64,000 nt of DNA from Cyanobacteria bacterium SZAS-4. GTDB taxonomy: Bacteria > Cyanobacteriota > Vampirovibrionia > Obscuribacterales > Obscuribacteraceae. The position numbers and the translations under genes were made by a program. How positions within the stretch are numbered: position 1 is the stretch's first letter; every line of letters starts with the position of its first letter. The notes beneath the pieces were generated by a model that worked only from the letters and a program-made list of their open reading frames with translations, did not search any database and was not told the origin of the DNA. Where the stretch lies: NCBI GenBank assembly GCA_018266255.1, contig JAFEAT010000012.1:62001-126000 (forward strand). The letters run 5' to 3'. Below, in pieces: positions 34,312 to 43,014 of the stretch.

Positions 34312-34554
34312 CTATCCGTGATTGCTCAAGTAATTTAGCTGAACGGCTTGAAAGCAGTTCGAATTTTTCAATTGCTCGATTGTATTTTTTACAGTCTTCG
34401 AGTCGATTAAAATGGCTGTTAGCCTTCCATTTGAAGAAATATTCAGAACTGAGCCTCCGGCATCTACGATCGCTTTTTTTGCATCATCTTCGCTAACGCC
34501 CTGTCGAAGCATGGCGAGAATTTGATTGGGCTCGTGCGCGGGAGAGTCATTCAT
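34312..34554 (-). CDS. Free-standing I9/propeptide-like protein
   Basis: The 80-residue protein has no signal peptide. It aligns with the propeptide of the S8 protease encoded at 30471 over most of its length: P-N-Q-I-L-A-M-L against P-N-Q-I-L-V-M-V, then N-G-R-L-T against N-G-K-L-V, and F-Q-A-V-Q-L-N against F-D-A-V-Q-K-N. Propeptides of this kind inhibit subtilisins and assist their folding, so a cytoplasmic inhibitor or chaperone of a subtilase is a reasonable inference. It follows the methyltransferase-like gene by eight bases and is probably in that operon. Confidence 0.65.
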   Translation of the reverse strand: MNDSPAHEPNQILAMLRQGVSEDDAKKAIVDAGGSVLNISSNGRLTAILIDSKTVKNTIEQLKNSNCFQAVQLNYLSNHG

Positions 34555-34562
34555 AGAATCAC

Positions 34563-35312
34563 CTAGTAGATGTATGGCAGAAGGCGTTTTGTACCAGCCT
34601 GAAATAGGATATATCTTTCTCCGAATCTCTCAACCAACATTTTTTCTTGTTCGCTGACAATCCATTTCATGACAATGAAAATTCCCGGTATGGCAAACAG
34701 TGGATACCAGGTTCCCATCGCTATTGGGATTCCTGTTAGAGCAACAAGCGCGGCAAAGAAGCATGGATGGCGAAGTTTCATGAGCAGACAGCGCATATAA
34801 CTGGTCCCTGCTTCCTCGTCTTGTTTCGTTCGAGCCGACGCGAGCAGTGCGTATGCTTGAATACCAAGCCCAGCTGAGGCAATCAGCAAGCCGAAATATC
34901 TGAATATTTGAGTGGTTGTAGAATCGCCGTGCACGACTCCCATGTCGAGTCTCTGACATAATCCGCTAGCCGCAAAATACAGGAGTAGAAAAACTAGCGC
35001 TGAAATAGGCATGATTAGTTGTTTGAACAATCGTTTGAATCTATTCGTGGTCTCTGGAAAACTTTTTAAAAGTGGATCGCCGAGAATCAGTTTAGGCAGA
35101 AGAGCACCACCAGTAATGGCGCTGACGATTATCCATTCGATGAACAAGATTACCTGTGTAGGCTCGCTCAGAACGAGATCAGCCGATCTGCGAATACCAC
35201 AGATTGGAACGACGGAAATACCCGCGCCGATCAATAAGCCAAGCAGAGCACCACGAAACACCAGTAATTGCTGTCCGGGAGATTTTACAGTCGCGGGCAC
35301 CGAATTATTCAC
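34563..35312 (-). CDS. Isoprenylcysteine/phospholipid methyltransferase-like membrane protein
   Basis: The integral membrane protein has about six hydrophobic segments. Its C-terminal third carries the ICMT/PEMT pattern: L-R-H-P-C-F-F-A-A-L, then E-Q-E-K-M-L-V-E-R-F-G-E-R-Y and K-R-L-L-P-Y. These are the S-adenosylmethionine-binding and C-terminal motifs of isoprenylcysteine methyltransferases and related NnrU/PEMT proteins. I prefer the GTG at 35312, which follows AGAGG; a TTG at 35363 would overlap ruvA. The substrate is unknown; lipid or thiol methylation is possible. It lies between ruvA and the I9-like gene. Confidence 0.6.
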   Translation of the reverse strand: MNNSVPATVKSPGQQLLVFRGALLGLLIGAGISVVPICGIRRSADLVLSEPTQVILFIEWIIVSAITGGALLPKLILGDPLLKSFPETTNRFKRLFKQLIMPISALVFLLLYFAASGLCQRLDMGVVHGDSTTTQIFRYFGLLIASAGLGIQAYALLASARTKQDEEAGTSYMRCLLMKLRHPCFFAALVALTGIPIAMGTWYPLFAIPGIFIVMKWIVSEQEKMLVERFGERYILFQAGTKRLLPYIY

Positions 35313-35340
35313 TAAAGCCTCTGCTGTGCAGGTGTTGGAG

Positions 35341-35967
35341 CTAAGAGATTGATGCTGCGCCAAGCACTTTCAGGCTGAAACGAACAAGCGACTCGACGTC
35401 TTCATCCAATTTTTCTTCTCGCGCTTTCTTCAGCGCCATGCTGATTTCGGTGCCGGTGTAGCCCAGTCCTTCCAAAATGTTTCGCACTTCTTCAGAAACT
35501 GTGCTCCAACTTGCCGGAGTTTCAGCTGTCAGCCCACGCTGTCTGGTCCAATCTTCAATCTTTGCTTTCAATTCAAGAATAATACGTTGGGCCACTTTTG
35601 CGCCAACGCCGGGTGCCTGGCTAATCATTTTTTGATCGCCAGACAAGATTGCTTCTGCCAACTGTTGAGGTCCAAGCGTGCCAACTAGAGCTAAAGCTAG
35701 TTTGGGACCGATGCCACTGACAGATTGAAGCAATCCGAAAATGACTCGCTCGTCTTGAGTGGCAAAGCCAAAAAGATTCCACTCTGTTTCGCGGATTGTC
35801 AGCGCCGTGTGCACCATCGCTTCATCGCCAGGCAAGCCGAGAAGCATGAGTGTGCGTCGCGAGACTGTTAGGTCGAAGCCGACGCCGCCGACGTCGAGCA
35901 CCAATCGGTCTGCTTGACCAGTAGTCATCTCTTTCAGTGCGATTGTTCCGCGCAGATAAGCCAGCAT
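35341..35967 (-). CDS. ruvA: Holliday junction DNA helicase subunit RuvA
   Basis: The 208 residues comprise the N-terminal OB fold (M-L-A-Y-L-R-G-T-I, about 1-65), two helix-hairpin-helix motifs (about 70-140, with V-S-G-I-G-P-K-L-A-L and A-P-G-V-G-A-K-V-A-Q-R-I) and the C-terminal RuvB-contact domain (about 160-205). It binds the junction and stimulates RuvB, which is encoded separately at 63518. It starts 43 bases after the kinase gene upstream and may be the tail of that operon. Confidence 0.95.
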   Translation of the reverse strand: MLAYLRGTIALKEMTTGQADRLVLDVGGVGFDLTVSRRTLMLLGLPGDEAMVHTALTIRETEWNLFGFATQDERVIFGLLQSVSGIGPKLALALVGTLGPQQLAEAILSGDQKMISQAPGVGAKVAQRIILELKAKIEDWTRQRGLTAETPASWSTVSEEVRNILEGLGYTGTEISMALKKAREEKLDEDVESLVRFSLKVLGAASIS

Positions 35968-36010
35968 CTACTCGTACTACCCCTGGAGGTTTCATTGTAA
36001 CTAGCAAATT

Positions 36011-38380
36011 TTAGCAGGAGCGAAGAGCATTTTCGATCTCTTCTATCGACTCATATCTCAGTGCACTGTCGTAGTTTGTGCAGGTGGCGACGACTTGATC
36101 CAAACCGACACCGACTGCTGTATTTAGTTGCGCCGGATGTGATTGTGAGATTGGCATCGGATCTTCTCCAGTCAAGATATATGCCAACGTAGCACCCATG
36201 GAGTAGATATCGCTTGCTGGCATCGGCTCGCCTCTGAACTGTTCGGGTGCCAGATACGACGGTTTGCCCACCACTGTGCCAGTGGTCGTAGCAGACTGAT
36301 CTAGAGTCTGAGCAACGTTAAAATCGATCAATCTCAATGTTCCGTCAGTTCCCAGAATCAAATTCTCCGGAGTGAAATCGCGATGCACCACCGGTGGTTC
36401 TTGCTCATGCAAATATTTCAAGATCTCGCACATTTGCAGGGCCAACGATATCGCTTCCTTTTCGTCGATCTTGCCTGATTCTTTCACTATTTGATGCAGA
36501 TTTTTGCCGTTCAAGTGCTCGAGAACCATGTAGGCGCGGTAGTCTTCAACAAAGTAGTCGAGCAGTTTGACGATACGCGGATGTTCCAGTTGCTTGAGTA
36601 GCCGAGATTCTTTTTCAAAGCGTTCGATTGCTTTTCTTCTTACCGCCAAGTCTACATACACAGGCAGAACGAATTCTTTTAAAACAACGTCTTCGCCCGA
36701 GATGCAGTCGTTGGCCAGATAGACGGAGCCCTGACCACCGACTGCAATTACCTTTGTCACTCGGTATTGATTGTCTTTTAAAACTGCTCCGTCGATCAAC
36801 GGTTTGAGCTTGTCGCGTTTCGGCGGTCCAGTCAACGCTTCCAGCCAGATGTCGGTGTAGCTGTAGTCACTTGGCGGTTGAAGGCTGCTCAAAAGCTCAG
36901 AGTCTTTCGCCGCATGTGGAGCCCATCTTTCTAATGCTCGCAACAGCTCTTCTTTCGAGCTGATAGAGCGGATGATGTCCAGTCTCACTTTCACAGGTGC
37001 GGCATTGCCCATGACAAAAACCATCCACTTCTCTTCGGTGTCTTTGCCTGTACCTTGCTCAAGGTGGATGTCTGTCACATCCTCCCACTTGTTCAAACCC
37101 CTTCTTCCTTTCAAAGATTTCGACTTCAGTGTGAAACCTTTTGATGTCATCTCCAAGATCTGCGGTGTTGCTCGTCTGGCAAGAATGAGCAGCGCGAAGT
37201 AAACAAGCGCCCCGGCCACTGGCACGCTCTGAGTTACGTAGGGATGATCGTTTAGCCAGTTCAGCACTGACATGCCGGAAACCATCGTAAATCCGTTGAA
37301 GAAAACGTGATTCCAAAAAGCTCCGCTAATTCTGGCGACAAACAACATTCCCAACATGACTATGAAGTAGGATTCGGCCCGCAAAATGATCGCTGGCCAA
37401 TCTGGTTTGAGCATTTTTTTGACGGTTTGAGACGAGAGCGCTACACCTTGGATACGTTGTCCGAGCAGCTGTCTTGCGCCTGCGCCGATGACTGCATTGC
37501 GGGCGATGATGGTGACTTTATCTGTCGATTTTTGTACCTGGTCTTTCGCTTTAATCAATTCGGCTTTTAGATTTTGAGGCTTCAGCATCAAAACTGTTTT
37601 GCTGTTTTCTTCCACCCAGTCGTCGATCAAGCCTGAGTAGCTGAGCTTTCCAGGAAACATGACTGGCCACCACAGTCGCAGTAAGGTTCGTTTCCAAGTT
37701 TTTGCAAATGAGGCGCGCGTGCCATTCTCATCGCAGACCATCAGCCCTACAAGTGACCAACCAAGCGAGGTTTGCCACTTGCTGCTCAGCGAGATTGAAA
37801 AGTAGAGAGGACAGACAAATATTGGCAATATAGAAAAAACTACAGTCAGCCAGGTGGAGGCTACGGTGGATAGAAGTGGAACAGATGTGGGATCCGCGCC
37901 GATCCACGAGCAGATCGCCTCAAAGATGATCGTTCCGGCGAAGGTGCCGCTAGCAGCCTGCAATGCCAGAAGTGCCACTGGAAAAAATATGGGAATCAAT
38001 GCAGACATCATGAAGATCATCAGTCCGACTAATCCAGACGCAACGGAGCAACCGACGATGGTCGAGAAATCCTTGTTCACTCCTGGTAGCAAGTAAGAAA
38101 TTAGCGCCACAGATAGTGTCACCATGACGGCTCCAAAAAATCCAATCACGCCGACGTCAAATAATTCGGCTATGCTGACTAACGCTGATGATGGACGAAT
38201 CTTTCGAGCTTGTCTGACCATATTGGAAGGGTCTTCACTGTAGATTCCGTCCGTCAAAAGATCTTTTGAGTCAACATTAGAAAGCGCAGCAGATGAGCCA
38301 CGATCTAAATCGCCGGGAGCGGTCAATACCACGTCGGGCTTGATGGTTTCGGTAGCTGTGTCGATTTCCTTTTTACTCAT
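36011..38380 (-). CDS. Ser/Thr kinase with N-terminal multi-pass (RDD-like) membrane region
   Basis: The 789 residues have five or more membrane helices between about 75 and 425. Among them is an RDD-like segment (W-S-L-V-G-L-M-V-C-D-E-N-G-T-R then a tract rich in basic residues). A soluble linker follows, then a kinase domain from about 535. The kinase has a Gly loop G-G-Q-G-S-V-Y, a Lys in V-V-L-K-E-F, the catalytic loop H-R-D-F-T-P-E-N, and A-P-E-Q. Two positions differ from the usual: the catalytic-loop Lys is Thr, and DFG is DFN. The Asp residues needed for catalysis and metal binding are present. It overlaps the upstream TPR gene by eight bases and is probably co-expressed with it and the kinase at 40057. 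Confidence 0.88.
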   Translation of the reverse strand: MSKKEIDTATETIKPDVVLTAPGDLDRGSSAALSNVDSKDLLTDGIYSEDPSNMVRQARKIRPSSALVSIAELFDVGVIGFFGAVMVTLSVALISYLLPGVNKDFSTIVGCSVASGLVGLMIFMMSALIPIFFPVALLALQAASGTFAGTIIFEAICSWIGADPTSVPLLSTVASTWLTVVFSILPIFVCPLYFSISLSSKWQTSLGWSLVGLMVCDENGTRASFAKTWKRTLLRLWWPVMFPGKLSYSGLIDDWVEENSKTVLMLKPQNLKAELIKAKDQVQKSTDKVTIIARNAVIGAGARQLLGQRIQGVALSSQTVKKMLKPDWPAIILRAESYFIVMLGMLFVARISGAFWNHVFFNGFTMVSGMSVLNWLNDHPYVTQSVPVAGALVYFALLILARRATPQILEMTSKGFTLKSKSLKGRRGLNKWEDVTDIHLEQGTGKDTEEKWMVFVMGNAAPVKVRLDIIRSISSKEELLRALERWAPHAAKDSELLSSLQPPSDYSYTDIWLEALTGPPKRDKLKPLIDGAVLKDNQYRVTKVIAVGGQGSVYLANDCISGEDVVLKEFVLPVYVDLAVRRKAIERFEKESRLLKQLEHPRIVKLLDYFVEDYRAYMVLEHLNGKNLHQIVKESGKIDEKEAISLALQMCEILKYLHEQEPPVVHRDFTPENLILGTDGTLRLIDFNVAQTLDQSATTTGTVVGKPSYLAPEQFRGEPMPASDIYSMGATLAYILTGEDPMPISQSHPAQLNTAVGVGLDQVVATCTNYDSALRYESIEEIENALRSC

Positions 38381-40046
38381 GTGTTGGTCTCTCTGCAGCG
38401 GCCAACCATGCTGCTAGCTCACTTGAGATGTTTGCAGACTCTTGTTTTTCCGCTTCTGAATCGTTCAGCGCTTTGAAGATTCGCAGCTTGATCAATCGGG
38501 GTTCGATCAAGTGCGAGTTGCGCGATAACAGTGTGTCGCACAACGAAAGCGCCTTTTTGTATTGACCGATATCGCACAGGGCGCTTGCTTTCACCGCCAA
38601 CAGCTGTTGATTGGCACGACTTGAAACTACCTGAACTCTAGTTTCGCTTTCTTCATCGTCATAATCGTCGTCTGGTTTTAGATTGAGATATTTGTCAATT
38701 AATCTAATTGCTTCGTTCGGTTTATTCGTTTTTTCCAGTATGCTGACTTCCAGCAAATTTTGTTCTCTCGCCAGATAGCCCCATTTGTAGCGATTCATCG
38801 TCATAAGCGCTGCTGCTTCTTTGGGATTGTTGCGATTCAGCGCCGCCCTTGCTTTCAGCGTTTGCGCCCAGCTAGACGCCGAATCGTAGTTGGTATCGAT
38901 GTACTTCATCATGCGTTTGCTGTCGGCATTCAAAATCATTGCTTGATCTAACAACTCGAAACTATAAATGGAAGGCAACGCGTCAAATCGTACGTCGCTG
39001 TAGTTCATTTTGTTGGCGATAGAAAACGCCTTTTCGATGCGCCTTTGGTACGCTGCTTCTAATTTTTCATTCCAGAATGAAGTCATCCTAAGTGAGGGCG
39101 CGGCGATGTCAGTGCACGAGCTCAACAGGATTTCGCTTTGTAGTCCTTGTAGCCCATAGGTGCCGCCTTCGTGTTTCTTGAACAGCTCCAGAAATTTTTC
39201 GGCTTCACCTGTTTGCCCTGAAAAGATTGCTGCCCATGTCGCTTTAGAAAGTTGATCGTCCCATTTTTGTTCCTGTCCGACTGGCAGATTCTCAAGCTTT
39301 TCCACTGCTTGCTTGTACTCGTTAACTGAATTAACGTAGTCCATTCGTTCGAGATCTGTTTTGGCGCGCCAAAAATAGTTGCTCGGCAGATCTGGATATC
39401 GAGCAATTAGAGGGTCGCCAAATTTGAGTCCCTGGGCTCTGTCACCGTACTTCATCAGCATCTGTTCAACGCCGAGACGTGTAAATATGGCTGGCTTACC
39501 ACTCTTTTCCATCTCCGTAATCGCTTTGTTGAGAATTTTTGTTCGCTGTTCAATTAAGTTCGGAGTTTCTTTTGTGCGGTCATCACTGAATTCTGTCATC
39601 GTGTAATGTGCGATATCTCTCTCTCCCAGACAGGCGAACAAAGGCGCAATCTGGAATTTCCTCAGTGCTGATGCCGCTTTGTCGTTGTTGTGGAAAATGA
39701 AATAGACGCTGGAGAAGTAGAAAGCCAGTACAAGGGCTGCACAAGCTCCGAATTTCAGCCGCGTCTTTATTTGCTTAGCCTTGTAAGCTTTCATAAATTC
39801 TTGTTCTTTAGCTTTTTTGCCAGCTTGCATCATGACTCGGTCGTCGGCGGTTAGACCGGGTTTTGCAGTGTTTGATCCGTTCGCACCGGCAGCGGTCGAT
39901 TCGTTTGCACCAGCCGTGGTCGATCCGTTTGCATCATTAGTGGTTGATTCGCTTTCACCACCGACAACGGACTCGTCAGCATCGGTGACTTTCAGCTCGA
40001 TGTCAGACGTTTCCAGGTCGGATCTAAATTGTGGTGGCTTGTCCAT
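38373..40046 (-). CDS. Membrane-anchored TPR-type protein between two kinases
   Basis: The 557 residues have an acidic cytoplasmic N-terminus with short tandem repeats (T-T-A-G-A-N-E-S-T and close copies, about 35-62), a transmembrane helix (about 98-118) and a large helical repeat domain of TPR type. Within that domain, recurring A-L-C-D-I-G-Q-Y-K-K-A-L-S-L and T-N-K-P-N-E-A-I-R-L-I-D units are clear toward the C-terminus. It overlaps the following kinase gene and starts ten bases after the preceding one. A scaffold or substrate-binding role for the two kinases is inferred from the operon. Confidence 0.75.
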   Translation of the reverse strand: MDKPPQFRSDLETSDIELKVTDADESVVGGESESTTNDANGSTTAGANESTAAGANGSNTAKPGLTADDRVMMQAGKKAKEQEFMKAYKAKQIKTRLKFGACAALVLAFYFSSVYFIFHNNDKAASALRKFQIAPLFACLGERDIAHYTMTEFSDDRTKETPNLIEQRTKILNKAITEMEKSGKPAIFTRLGVEQMLMKYGDRAQGLKFGDPLIARYPDLPSNYFWRAKTDLERMDYVNSVNEYKQAVEKLENLPVGQEQKWDDQLSKATWAAIFSGQTGEAEKFLELFKKHEGGTYGLQGLQSEILLSSCTDIAAPSLRMTSFWNEKLEAAYQRRIEKAFSIANKMNYSDVRFDALPSIYSFELLDQAMILNADSKRMMKYIDTNYDSASSWAQTLKARAALNRNNPKEAAALMTMNRYKWGYLAREQNLLEVSILEKTNKPNEAIRLIDKYLNLKPDDDYDDEESETRVQVVSSRANQQLLAVKASALCDIGQYKKALSLCDTLLSRNSHLIEPRLIKLRIFKALNDSEAEKQESANISSELAAWLAAAERPTHE

Positions 40047-40056
40047 TTTTATCCAA

Positions 40057-41505
40057 TTAGGTGTCTGTGAAAAGTTTTCCGATGCCCTGTTCCGAATATA
40101 TTGCTACTAGATCAGACTTTGCTTTGGCTGCTGATTGATACCGGTCTGACGCATCCAGTTTGGTGCATTTGCTGACTAGCGCATCTAGTTCGGGTGATAC
40201 CGTTGCCATGGAAGCTGGATGCGTTTCGCTTAGCGGCACAGGATCTTTCCCGGTCAATAAGAAATGGAGCGTGCCACCGAAAGCGTATATGTCGCTCTGG
40301 CTGGTTGCTTTTCCTTGCAATTGTTCCGGCGCCATGTATGCTTGCTTACCGATTATGGTACCGGTCATGGTGCCCAGGAATTGATTCGAGGCACCGAAGT
40401 CGATAATGATGATCGTGCCATCATTTCTTAGCACAATGTTCTCGGGCGTAAGGTCTCGATGGATGATCGGTGGCTCGTATGTGTGCAAGTATTCCAGCGC
40501 CGAGAGAATCTGCACCGCCCAATCCAAAACTTTGGCTTCTGGTTGTGGACCATTCTGCCGCACTAACTGTCTCAGATCTTGACCGACTACATGCTGCAAG
40601 AGTAAGTAGTGGTGACCGGCTTCACTGAAGTGGTCGAGTACGGAAACAATGTGGTTGTGATTTAGCTGTCCGAGAATTGTTGCTTCTCTGCGCAACGACT
40701 TTTCTGCGGCGTCACGATTGGTGACTTCCATTGTCTCGGGCACAACTGCCTCTTTCAGCACCCGCAGCTCCTTTTGACCATCTTGCACGAGATAGATTGC
40801 TGACAAACCACCAAAGGCGAGCTGTCTGAGAACCTTCAGGCGACCGTTTTGCAGTTTCGTTTCTGGTTCGAGCGGCACGAACGTTGTCGAAGAAAATCGG
40901 CGACCCAATTCGTCGTTCCACATGTCTGTATAGCTAAGCTGGCTCAGTCCTTTGCTTTGATTGTGCAACTCGGATTGATAGTCGAAGAGTGATTGTTCTC
41001 TAGTGCAGTTGACGCCCCAGAGTTCAATCGATAAGAGCAGTTGCTCGATTGCCTGAGTATCCATTCCTGATAAAGGAATGTTGATAGAAGTTCCAGATTT
41101 CGTGGTGAGAAGAAGGTTTCTCGCGTTGTTGTCGCTGCTGTTGATTGTCGCTCCCGTTACTCCGATCCAGCTTTGCCAAATATTGGCTTTGTTGATTCGT
41201 GCCACCATTAGTGGCAAATTGAGACCATCTCGGTTGATCAACAGCTCATCTGAGCAACTCGCTCGAGCAATTTTTATCATCGACCCAACTACCAAAATCG
41301 CGATAGCTGCAGCCACTGCCATAAACATGATGTTCAAATGTGCGACAGCAAACTCTGGTCCCCAGGGCAGCGCCAGCATACAGATTGCAGCCAGTCCTAA
41401 CACTGCGGTGACGGCGAAATAGACATGATGCACCGATTCGGTCAGGACATTCCAAGTCCTCAACTGTGGGTGCTTAAGAGGGATCGTCAGGTCTGTATCG
41501 GCCAA
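40057..41505 (-). CDS. Ser/Thr kinase with two N-terminal membrane helices
   Basis: The 482 residues have membrane helices near 30-50 and 60-80, a small regulatory stretch, then a kinase domain from about 218 to 470. Motifs: A-F-G-G-L-S-A-I-Y-L in the Gly loop, V-L-K-E-A with the ATP lysine, H-R-D-L-T-P-E-N in the catalytic loop and I-D-F-G-A-S for DFG, then A-P-E-Q. As in its neighbour at 36011, the usual Lys of H-R-D-x-K is Thr, but DFG is intact here. It is the first gene of the kinase / TPR / kinase unit. Confidence 0.88.
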   Translation of the reverse strand: MADTDLTIPLKHPQLRTWNVLTESVHHVYFAVTAVLGLAAICMLALPWGPEFAVAHLNIMFMAVAAAIAILVVGSMIKIARASCSDELLINRDGLNLPLMVARINKANIWQSWIGVTGATINSSDNNARNLLLTTKSGTSINIPLSGMDTQAIEQLLLSIELWGVNCTREQSLFDYQSELHNQSKGLSQLSYTDMWNDELGRRFSSTTFVPLEPETKLQNGRLKVLRQLAFGGLSAIYLVQDGQKELRVLKEAVVPETMEVTNRDAAEKSLRREATILGQLNHNHIVSVLDHFSEAGHHYLLLQHVVGQDLRQLVRQNGPQPEAKVLDWAVQILSALEYLHTYEPPIIHRDLTPENIVLRNDGTIIIIDFGASNQFLGTMTGTIIGKQAYMAPEQLQGKATSQSDIYAFGGTLHFLLTGKDPVPLSETHPASMATVSPELDALVSKCTKLDASDRYQSAAKAKSDLVAIYSEQGIGKLFTDT

Positions 41506-41583
41506 GCTGCATTACTTCTCGGTGGTAAACCAGTTATACCCCGGTCTACGAGTGCGTCGTGCTACCGTGTGCTACCCGTGATG

Positions 41584-42501
41584 CTATTCAGCTTTCAGAC
41601 TGATGTTACCGCCGTTCATGTGCCCGTGCGAGACTGCAGCGCGCGCATGTGAGAGCAAAATCTTACCTTCGTCGTCCATATTGTTGTTGAACTGGCAGAT
41701 GCCGAGGCTGACGGTAATTGAAAACTCGATGTCGTCTGCCGTGAACGGAGTTTGTGCGACATCGTTTCGCAAGCGTTCTGAAACTTCAATCGATCCATTG
41801 ACATCGGTTGCCGTCAAGACAACTGTCAATTCAAAAGGTCCTGTGCGAACAACAATGTCCGAGTCTCGCATCTGAGACGCCACTATCTGCGCAAGCTGGC
41901 TAACGACTTTATCAGCCGCGTTCTGGCCCACAGCCTTGGTCAATTCCTTGTGCTGGTCGACTTCGAGAACCACGACGCTGAGCGGCACGTTGTAGCGCCT
42001 TGCCTGTTTCAAGCCTGTCTTCATGAACTCGTCGAGGTAACGAGGGGTTTTCAAGGATGTGAGCGGGTCTGTCAACGAAAGCTCGTTCAGTTGCTCGTCT
42101 TTCTTCTTCAACTCATCACGCAGCGCCTTTACCTTGAGCAGCGAGCGAACGCGGGAAAGCAGTTCGTTGGGGGCAAATGGCTTGAAGAGAATGTCTTCGC
42201 TGTGCGGCTCTTCCACTTTGAATGCTGGAATCGCCTGTTCGCGGTTGCCCAGGAAGATAATCGGAATATTGCTCGTCTTTTGCTCGGCGCGTAAACGGTC
42301 AAAAACGTCCATGCCGCCCATTAATGGCATGTGCAAATCGAGGATGACTACATCAGGCGTGCGCACTTTGCAGGCTGCAAGCGCTTTGAAAGGATCGTTC
42401 GCAGATGCGACTGTGTAACCTGCTCGCCTCAATAGCTCTGAAATCAGCATGGTGTGTGCTGGTTCGTCGTCAACTACCAAGATATTGTGGTTGGCTTTCA
42501 C
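41584..42501 (-). CDS. Response regulator with degenerate GGDEF domain
   Basis: The 305 residues have an N-terminal receiver domain (about 5-120) with the phosphoacceptor Asp in V-V-I-L-D-L-H-M-P and the Lys of F-K-P-F. A short coiled-coil linker leads to a GGDEF-family domain (about 145-300). The active-site loop reads R-T-G-P-F-E-L rather than R-x-G-G-D-E-F, so diguanylate cyclase activity is unlikely. It may bind nucleotide or act by protein contact. It lies upstream of the kinase operon on the same strand, 78 bases away. Confidence 0.85.
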   Translation of the reverse strand: MKANHNILVVDDEPAHTMLISELLRRAGYTVASANDPFKALAACKVRTPDVVILDLHMPLMGGMDVFDRLRAEQKTSNIPIIFLGNREQAIPAFKVEEPHSEDILFKPFAPNELLSRVRSLLKVKALRDELKKKDEQLNELSLTDPLTSLKTPRYLDEFMKTGLKQARRYNVPLSVVVLEVDQHKELTKAVGQNAADKVVSQLAQIVASQMRDSDIVVRTGPFELTVVLTATDVNGSIEVSERLRNDVAQTPFTADDIEFSITVSLGICQFNNNMDDEGKILLSHARAAVSHGHMNGGNISLKAE

Positions 42502-42628
42502 GGTCTGGTAAGGATTTCCCTAGTAAGCCTGCAGGCGTCATGCAAGTGGGCAGGTTCTGCCATGACTATCTTAGGATAACTCAGCCGCTAACGCCCCATG
42601 CAAAGGATAATAAATGGTTCCGAGACAT

Positions 42629-43012
42629 TCAACAACTTGTCAATCCCCCCAGAACCTCAATTACGGGGATTTTTATCGGTGGAAAAGCGTCCTTTTCAGA
42701 ATTTTCTATCTCCTGAATATTCGAAGAAACATCCATGGCGAGCTGCTGGATATTCAAATGCATGCAAGTGGCGTCGTATTTTTTGATTCTTTCCAATCCA
42801 CGTGTTAACAGTTTTAACGCTCCGACACGATTGCTGCGTAAATAGTGGTAATAACCGACGGCGATTTGAATGATGCCCTGGATCAGCTCACGCTCAGCTG
42901 AGCGGTCGTGCATCCAGAGATGCTCGAGGGTCTCGTGGCAATCGAAGAATTCTTGTTTGTTGAATTGCTCTATGCCTTCGAGAAATTCCTTGATGCGAGC
43001 GTCTGCACTCAT
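42629..43012 (-). CDS. DUF309 family protein
   Basis: The 127 residues from ATG 43012 fit the DUF309 pattern: F-N-K-Q-E-F-F-D-C-H-E-T-L-E-H-L-W, then I-Q-G-I-I-Q-I-A-V-G-Y-Y-H, then N-R-V-G-A-L-K-L-L-T-R-G-L. The family is common in Firmicutes and cyanobacteria and its function is not established. It starts two bases after the HyuA stop and is the last gene of that operon. Confidence 0.85.
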   Translation of the reverse strand: MSADARIKEFLEGIEQFNKQEFFDCHETLEHLWMHDRSAERELIQGIIQIAVGYYHYLRSNRVGALKLLTRGLERIKKYDATCMHLNIQQLAMDVSSNIQEIENSEKDAFPPIKIPVIEVLGGLTSC

Positions 43013-43014
43013 GG

